From assembly GCA_028291405.1 (NCBI GenBank), contig JAQGID010000128.1, forward strand, positions 1 to 47,009: a stretch of 47,009 nucleotides of DNA, read 5' to 3'. The stretch is from Rhodospirillales bacterium. GTDB taxonomy: Bacteria; Pseudomonadota; Alphaproteobacteria; ATCC43930; CGMCC-115725. A model generated the notes under the pieces. That model did no database searches, was not told the origin of the DNA, and worked only from the letters and a program-made list of their open reading frames with translations. Shown piece after piece: positions 42,076 through 47,009 of the stretch; positions within the stretch are counted from its first letter, which is position 1; each line of letters starts with the position of its first letter. The position numbers and the translations under genes were made by a program.

Positions 42076-43395
42076 ATGCGCGTCTCCGCCTATTTCATGC
42101 CGCTGCTCAAGGAAAACCCGAGCGAGGCGCAGATCGTCTCGCACCGGCTGATGCTGCGCGCCGGGATGATCCGCCAGGTGACCGCCGGCATCTATTCCTG
42201 GCTGCCGCTCGGCCTCAAGGTCCTCAAGAAGGTCGAGCAGATCGTCCGCGAGGAGCAGGACCATTCGGGCGCCCTCGAGATCCTGATGCCGACGATCCAG
42301 CCGGCCGATCTGTGGCGCGCCAGCGGCCGCTACGACGACTACGGCAAGGAGATGCTGCGCATCACCGACCGGCACGAGCGCGACATGCTGTTCGGCCCGA
42401 CCGCCGAGGAGGTCGTCACCGACATCTTCCGCAACGCGGTCAAGAGCTACAAGGATCTGCCGAAGAACCTCTACAACATCCAGTGGAAGTTCCGCGACGA
42501 GGTGCGGCCGCGCTTCGGCGTCATGCGCGGCCGCGAGTTCCTGATGAAGGACGCCTATTCCTTCGACATCGACGCCGCCGCGGCCAAGCGCGCCTACAAC
42601 AAGATGTTCCTCGCGTACCTGCGCACCTTCGCGCGGATGGGGCTGAAGGCGATCCCGATGCGCGCCGACACCGGGCCGATCGGCGGCGATCTCAGCCACG
42701 AGTTCATCATCCTCGCCGACACCGGCGAGAGCGCCGTCTATTGCGACAAGGCGTGGCTGGAGACCGACGTGCTCGCGGCCGAGATCGACCCCGCCGGCGA
42801 CCTCGAGCCGTTCTTCCAGAAATGGACCTCGCTTTACGCCGCGACCGACGAGATGCACGATCCGGCGAAATGCCCGGTGCCGGCGGCGGATCTCGTCACG
42901 GCACGCGGCATCGAGGTCGGGCACATCTTCTATTTCGGGACAAAGTATTCCGCGCCGATGGGCGCGGTGGTGGCCGGGCCGAACGGCGAGAGCGTGCCCG
43001 TCGAGATGGGCTCCTATGGCATCGGCGTCTCGCGGCTGGTCGGCGCGATCATCGAGGCGAGCCACGACGACAAGGGCATCGTCTGGCCAGAGGCGGTCGC
43101 GCCCTTCCGCGTCGGCCTCGTCAACCTGCGCGGCGGCGACGCGAAATGCATCGCCGCCAGCGACGCGCTCTACGCGACGCTGAGAAATGCCGGCGTCGAG
43201 ACCCTATATGATGACCGGGACGAATCGGCGGGCGCCAAATTCGCCGCGATGGATCTCGTCGGCCTGCCCTGGCAGCTCGTCGTCGGGCCGCGCGGCGTCG
43301 CCGCCGGCACCGTCGAGCTCAAGAATCGCAAGACCGGCGATCGCGAGGAGATCTCGGCCGAGGCGGCGCTGGCGAGACTGACGGCGAAGCATTGA
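42076..43395 (+). CDS. proS: Prolyl-tRNA synthetase, short alphaproteobacterial type
   Basis: 439-residue class II synthetase that charges tRNA-Pro. Motif 2 region [21 protein letters not shown] and motif 3 [14 protein letters not shown] are clear. The anticodon-binding domain fills the last 100 residues. There is no editing insertion between motifs 2 and 3, as is typical of alphaproteobacteria. The ATG at 42076 has GAGG five bases before it. Confidence 0.96.
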   Translation: MRVSAYFMPLLKENPSEAQIVSHRLMLRAGMIRQVTAGIYSWLPLGLKVLKKVEQIVREEQDHSGALEILMPTIQPADLWRASGRYDDYGKEMLRITDRHERDMLFGPTAEEVVTDIFRNAVKSYKDLPKNLYNIQWKFRDEVRPRFGVMRGREFLMKDAYSFDIDAAAAKRAYNKMFLAYLRTFARMGLKAIPMRADTGPIGGDLSHEFIILADTGESAVYCDKAWLETDVLAAEIDPAGDLEPFFQKWTSLYAATDEMHDPAKCPVPAADLVTARGIEVGHIFYFGTKYSAPMGAVVAGPNGESVPVEMGSYGIGVSRLVGAIIEASHDDKGIVWPEAVAPFRVGLVNLRGGDAKCIAASDALYATLRNAGVETLYDDRDESAGAKFAAMDLVGLPWQLVVGPRGVAAGTVELKNRKTGDREEISAEAALARLTAKH

Positions 43396-43429
43396 GCGGA
43401 CCGCCGCCGCAGGCATCGAGGCAGTCATC

Positions 43430-44677
43430 ATGATTCTCTTCAACCCATTCGAGCGGATGGTCGCATTCCGCTATCTGCGGGCCCGAAGGCAGGAGGGGTT
43501 CGTATCGGTCATCGCGATCTTCTCGCTGCTCGGCATCGCGCTCGGCGTCGCGACGCTGATCATCGTCATGTCGGTGATGAACGGCTTCCGCGCCGAGCTG
43601 CTCGGCCGCATCCTCGGCATCAACGGCCATATGGCGATTTTCTCGAACACCGGCGAGCTCACCGGCTTCGATGCGATGGCGCAGCGCCTCAAGAACGAGA
43701 AGGGCATCGTCGCCGTCGTGCCGCAGATCGAGGGCCAGGTGATGGCGACGAACCATAGCCGCGCCTCCGGCGCGCTGGTGCGCGGCATCCGGGCCCAGGA
43801 TCTCCCGGCGCTGCCGAGCGTCGCCTCGCATGCCTCGCCTGGCGCCCTCGCCAATTTCAAGGACGACGAGGTGCTGATGGGCGTGCGCCTGGCGCAGAAG
43901 CTCGGGCTGCGCCAGGGCGACGAGGTGACGCTGATCTCGCCGCAGGGCAATGCGACGCCGTTCGGGACGGTGCCGCGGATCAAGACCTACCACCTCGCCG
44001 GCACCTTCGACGTCGGCATGTACGAGTACGACAGCTCGATCGTCTTCATGCCGCTCGAGGCGGCGCAGCTCTTCTTCAATCTCGACAACGCCGTCAGCAG
44101 CCTCGAGCTCTTCGTCGACGACCCGGATGCCTCACGCGCCATCGCCCGCAACCTCATCGGCATCCTGCCGCAGACGACGCGCATCGTCGACTGGCAGCAG
44201 CAGAACTCGAGCTTCTTCACCGCGATCCAGGTCGAGCGCAACGTCATGTTCCTCATCCTGACGCTGATCATCCTGGTCGCCGCCTTCAACATCATCTCCA
44301 GCATGATCATGATGGTGAAGGACAAGGGGCACGACATCGCGATCCTGCGCACGATGGGGGCGACGCGCGGCATGATCCTGCGGATCTTCGTCTTGACCGG
44401 CGCCAGCATCGGGATCATCGGCACCTTCGGCGGCTTCGCGCTCGGCGTCGCCTTCGCGACCAACATCGAGACGATCCGCCAGTTCATCCAGCGCCTCGCG
44501 GGAGTCAATGTCTTCGATCCGACGATCTACTTCCTGTCGCAGATGCCCTCCAAGGTGGATCCGATGGAGGTGACGCTGGTCGTCGTCATGGGGCTGGGCC
44601 TGTCGCTGCTGGCGACGATCTACCCGTCGTGGCGGGCCGCACGGCTCGATCCGGTCGAGGCGCTGCGCTATGAATGA
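43430..44677 (+). CDS. lolC: Lipoprotein-releasing ABC transporter permease LolC/LolE
   Basis: 415-residue inner-membrane protein that, with LolD, extracts lipoproteins for transfer to LolA. It has one N-terminal helix ([20 protein letters not shown]), a large periplasmic domain with the conserved [18 protein letters not shown], and three C-terminal helices. Only one permease gene is present here, so it may act as a homodimer (LolF-like). It overlaps lolD by eight bases. Confidence 0.93.
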   Translation: MILFNPFERMVAFRYLRARRQEGFVSVIAIFSLLGIALGVATLIIVMSVMNGFRAELLGRILGINGHMAIFSNTGELTGFDAMAQRLKNEKGIVAVVPQIEGQVMATNHSRASGALVRGIRAQDLPALPSVASHASPGALANFKDDEVLMGVRLAQKLGLRQGDEVTLISPQGNATPFGTVPRIKTYHLAGTFDVGMYEYDSSIVFMPLEAAQLFFNLDNAVSSLELFVDDPDASRAIARNLIGILPQTTRIVDWQQQNSSFFTAIQVERNVMFLILTLIILVAAFNIISSMIMMVKDKGHDIAILRTMGATRGMILRIFVLTGASIGIIGTFGGFALGVAFATNIETIRQFIQRLAGVNVFDPTIYFLSQMPSKVDPMEVTLVVVMGLGLSLLATIYPSWRAARLDPVEALRYE

Positions 44678-45386
44678 GGCGCCGGCTCTCGACATGCGGC
44701 CGCGTGCCGGCAATGCGGCGCTCGAGCTGCGCGGACTCGTGCGGACCTACAAGCAGGCCGGCGGGTTGCTGCCGATCCTGCGCGGCGCCTCGCTGACGCT
44801 GCGGCCGGGCGAGATCGTCGCTCTCGTGGGACCGTCGGGCGCCGGCAAGTCGACGCTGCTGCATTGCGCCGGGCTGCTCGAGCATCCCGACGGCGGCCAG
44901 GTGATGATCGACGGCCGCGATTGCGGCAAGATGTCGGATACCGAGCGTACCGCGATCCGCCGCAAGCATCTCGGCTTCGTCTACCAGTTCCACCATCTCC
45001 TGCCCGAGTTCTCGGCGCTGGAGAACGTCGTGCTGCCGCAGATGATCGCCGGAGTGAAGCGCGGCGCCGCGGCGGCGCGCGCCCGCCATCTCCTTGGCCT
45101 CGTCGGCCTCGCCTCGCGCGAGACGCATCGTCCGGCGCGGCTTTCCGGCGGCGAGCAGCAGCGCGTCGCGATCGTCCGCGCCCTCGCGAACGAGCCGCGC
45201 GTCCTGCTCGGCGACGAGCCGACTGGCAATCTTGACCAGCACACCGCCGACGAGGTCACCAATACGCTCGTCGCGATCGTTCGCCAGGCCGGCGTCGCGG
45301 CGCTGATCGCGACGCATAATCTCGACCTCGCCCGGCGGCTCGACCGCATCGTCGCGATCGAGGACGGGGTACTCGTCGAGCGCTGA
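44670..45386 (+). CDS. lolD: Lipoprotein-releasing ABC transporter ATPase LolD
   Basis: 238-residue ABC ATPase. Walker A is GPSGAGKST, the signature is [15 protein letters not shown], and Walker [13 protein letters not shown] ends in the NLD of the MacB/LolD group. It powers lipoprotein release by the permease encoded just upstream. Confidence 0.95.
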   Translation: MNEAPALDMRPRAGNAALELRGLVRTYKQAGGLLPILRGASLTLRPGEIVALVGPSGAGKSTLLHCAGLLEHPDGGQVMIDGRDCGKMSDTERTAIRRKHLGFVYQFHHLLPEFSALENVVLPQMIAGVKRGAAAARARHLLGLVGLASRETHRPARLSGGEQQRVAIVRALANEPRVLLGDEPTGNLDQHTADEVTNTLVAIVRQAGVAALIATHNLDLARRLDRIVAIEDGVLVER

Positions 45387-45397
45387 TCGCCCCTGTC

Positions 45398-45466
45398 ACC
45401 TGACGTGGCGTCCGTCGGAGCGACGACGGCGGCGAGGATCAGAATCGCAAGCGCGCGCAGCCGCAT
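45398..45466 (-). pseudogene. Possible 5' remnant of an exported-protein gene
   Basis: On the minus strand, GGGGG four bases before an ATG at 45466 opens a frame starting MRLRALAILILAAVVA, a convincing signal peptide. The frame then runs antisense into lolD and loses protein character. It is divergent from ridA, which begins with a similar MRIRILAIAAAVLAVAG. It may be a truncated gene, or chance. Confidence 0.3.
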
Positions 45467-45561
45467 GCATCCCCCAACTTGCCGACGGCAAAGAATTCGC
45501 TGGGATCGAATCATGCTACGCTTCGGCTTCATCGCAACGTGAATCTGTCGGGGGGATCGAG

Positions 45562-45999
45562 ATGAGGATCAGGATCTTGGCGATTGCCGCAGCCGTTCTC
45601 GCCGTCGCCGGCACCGCCGCCGGCGCGCAAGGACTGACCCGCGAGGTGGTGACGCCGCCGGGGGCGACCGGGCCGGCACCGCCGTTCTCGCCGGCCGTCA
45701 AGGTGGGCAATACAATTTACCTCGCCGGCCAGGTCGGCGGCGATGCGGGACCCGAGTTTCGCGATCAGGTCGCCGCCGCGCTGAAGAAGGTGCAGGTGCT
45801 CGTCGAGGCCGCCGGCTCGACCCTCGCCAACGTCGACCGCTGCACCGTCTTCCTGACGCGGCAGTCGGATTTCGCGGCGATGAACGAGGTCTGGCGCGGC
45901 GTCTTCGCCGACAAGCCGCCGGCACGCTCGACGATCGTCGTCGCGGCGCTCGCAGCGCCGGCGCTCCTCGTTGAGGTCGAGTGCTTGGCGCATCTCTGA
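45562..45999 (+). CDS. RidA-family protein with signal peptide
   Basis: 145-residue YjgF/RidA-fold protein. The N-terminal 22 residues form a signal peptide with likely cleavage at AGA-QG. The RidA core follows, with NTIYLAGQVG. The Arg in PPARSTIVV and the Glu in LLVEVECLA correspond to the residues that bind and deaminate imine intermediates in cytosolic RidA. Export to the periplasm is inferred. GGGGGATCGAG before the ATG is the ribosome site. It is separated from lolD by 175 bases. Confidence 0.85.
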   Translation: MRIRILAIAAAVLAVAGTAAGAQGLTREVVTPPGATGPAPPFSPAVKVGNTIYLAGQVGGDAGPEFRDQVAAALKKVQVLVEAAGSTLANVDRCTVFLTRQSDFAAMNEVWRGVFADKPPARSTIVVAALAAPALLVEVECLAHL

Positions 46000-46358
46000 G
46001 CGCCTGAAGGTCTGAGCATTCGGCGTCGCGGCGAGAGTGGTCGCGGCAACAATGCTGCTGTGTCAAAATTGGCTGTTTACTTGATCTAAATCATCATTAA
46101 TTTTTCTCATTTTCCCAATCTAAGGTTGTATTGAACAGTATATTTCCGATCTTGACGTATGTAGATCCTCGACATAATTAGGATTGTCTTGTGCAGTTTT
46201 GGTAATCTCGGGGGGTTAGGGAAATTATTCATCGATGCATTGCGTCGATGTTCATTTTTCCTTCATTGACCTAGTCAAACCTGCATTGCGGACTGCCTGC
46301 GGCACTTGCGGGTGGTGGGCGGTGCGCATGCAAAACCAAGCGAAAAGAATCGGGATCC
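46000..46358. other. AT-rich leader region of the GH26-like gene
   Basis: No gene is accepted here. The segment 46060-46240 is notably AT-rich and carries a good promoter at 46152-46180. An open frame beginning at 46235 shows no family features and overlaps the hydrolase gene. Confidence 0.55.
46152..46180 (+). promoter_or_regulatory. Sigma-70 promoter of the GH26-like gene
   Basis: TTGACG (46152-46157), 17 bases, TAATTA (46175-46180). The predicted leader is about 170 bases long. Confidence 0.6.
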
Positions 46359-47009
46359 ATGGCCAATCAGACCTTGCTCGGAGTCTATGTCGGCAACACC
46401 GCTCCGGCGGACGAGCAGGCTTTCAATGCCATTGCGACCTGGTTAGGACACAAGCCCGATTTCGCGACGATCTTCCTGAACCACAACAGCTGGAGCGAGT
46501 TCGACAGCTCGGTGTCTTGGGCGCTCAGTCAATGGCCGGCGCATGAGAAGCTGATGATCTCGGTGCCGCTGATTCCGAACGGCGCGACCTTGGCGACTGC
46601 CGCGACCGGGGCCTACGATTCGCATTATCTCGCCGCCGCCCAGAAGATCGCCGCCTACGATCCCAACGCCACCATCCGGGTCGGCTGGGAGATGAACGGC
46701 GATGGCTGGTGGCCGTGGTCGGCGGCCTCGGATCCGGCGGGATACATCGGGGCGTTCCGCGACCTCGTCACCGTCTTCCGCTCGGTATCGCCGAATTTCA
46801 AGTTCGACTGGAGCCCCAATGTCGGCACCCTGGCGATCGATCCGGCCAAGGTCTACCCGGGCGACGCCTATGTCGACACGATCGGAATGTCGGTCTACGA
46901 AGGCAGCAGCTGGTTCGGCAGCCAGAGCGCGGCGCAGCGCTGGGACTGGCTGGTGAACCAGCCGAACGGGCTGCAATGGCAGGCCGATTTCGCCGCCGCC
47001 CACGGCAAG
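46359..47009 (+). CDS. GH26-like glycoside hydrolase (partial, runs off window)
   Basis: The frame is open from the ATG at 46359 to the window end (217 codons). It reads MANQTLLGVYVGNTAPADE, and after about 105 residues VGWEMNGDGWWPW, where Glu111 is placed like the acid/base Glu of GH26 beta-mannanases. FDWSPNVG and YVDTIGMSVYEG fit the following barrel strands. There is no N-terminal signal peptide. A missing signal with this start is seen in some type I-secreted proteins with C-terminal repeats, but the C-terminus is outside the window. Substrate unknown. GGGA precedes the ATG. Confidence 0.75.
   Translation, partial: MANQTLLGVYVGNTAPADEQAFNAIATWLGHKPDFATIFLNHNSWSEFDSSVSWALSQWPAHEKLMISVPLIPNGATLATAATGAYDSHYLAAAQKIAAYDPNATIRVGWEMNGDGWWPWSAASDPAGYIGAFRDLVTVFRSVSPNFKFDWSPNVGTLAIDPAKVYPGDAYVDTIGMSVYEGSSWFGSQSAAQRWDWLVNQPNGLQWQADFAAAHGK

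Noticed and set aside
46235-46546. Plus-strand frame starting in the AT-rich leader
   Set aside because: It overlaps the GH26-like frame and shows no conserved pattern.

Overview
This window is chromosomal DNA from a high-GC alphaproteobacterium. The order tig-clpP-clpX-lon-hupB-tRNA-Val-tRNA-Asp-nuoABCDEFGHIJKLMN-birA-coaX-rnj-mce-DUF1467, the short (about 440 residue) prolyl-tRNA synthetase without an editing insertion, and the lolC-lolD pair after proS are all typical of that class. The order or genus cannot be fixed from the sequence alone; a Rhodospirillales- or Hyphomicrobiales-like lineage is a guess.

Layout. (1) 1-3531: a visibly AT-richer block with two minus-strand cell-envelope glycosyltransferase genes, lying against the 3' end of tRNA-His(GUG). 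It looks like acquired DNA. (2) 3745-7386: NAD(P)HX repair enzyme, malonyl-CoA decarboxylase, a small unknown protein and tRNA-Leu(UAG). (3) 7468-14106: proteostasis block with trigger factor, ClpP, ClpX, Lon and HU. A heat-shock-type promoter candidate lies before lon and a strong terminator follows hupB. (4) 14167-29665: tRNA-Val, tRNA-Asp and the full 14-gene complex I operon. The operon is interrupted between nuoI and nuoJ by a 467-bp unit: a DUF559 (Vsr-like nuclease fold) gene on the opposite strand, enclosed by terminal inverted repeats. (5) 29662-34193: biotin ligase, type III pantothenate kinase, RNase J, methylmalonyl-CoA epimerase, a DUF1467 membrane protein and 3-methyladenine glycosylase. 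(6) 34221-41605, mostly minus strand: AzgA-type purine permease, a small secreted protein, a VOC protein, a tri-haem cytochrome c, an IorB/IorA-type molybdenum hydroxylase and a cytochrome P460. The Mo subunit, Fe-S subunit and tri-haem cytochrome together resemble periplasmic aldehyde dehydrogenases. (7) 41763-45999: a promoter, a proline-rich short ORF with a full Shine-Dalgarno sequence, proS, lolC, lolD and a RidA homologue carrying a signal peptide. (8) 46152-47009: a promoter and the 5' part of a GH26-like glycoside hydrolase cut by the window edge.

The observations most worth following are the DUF559/inverted-repeat unit inside the complex I operon, the proline-rich leader ORF ahead of proS, an acceptor-stem mismatch in tRNA-Val, an altered phosphate-binding motif in CoaX, a CxxxCH haem site in the P460 protein, and interleaved inverted repeats between clpP and clpX. 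All calls come from reading the sequence; no database search or folding program was run.
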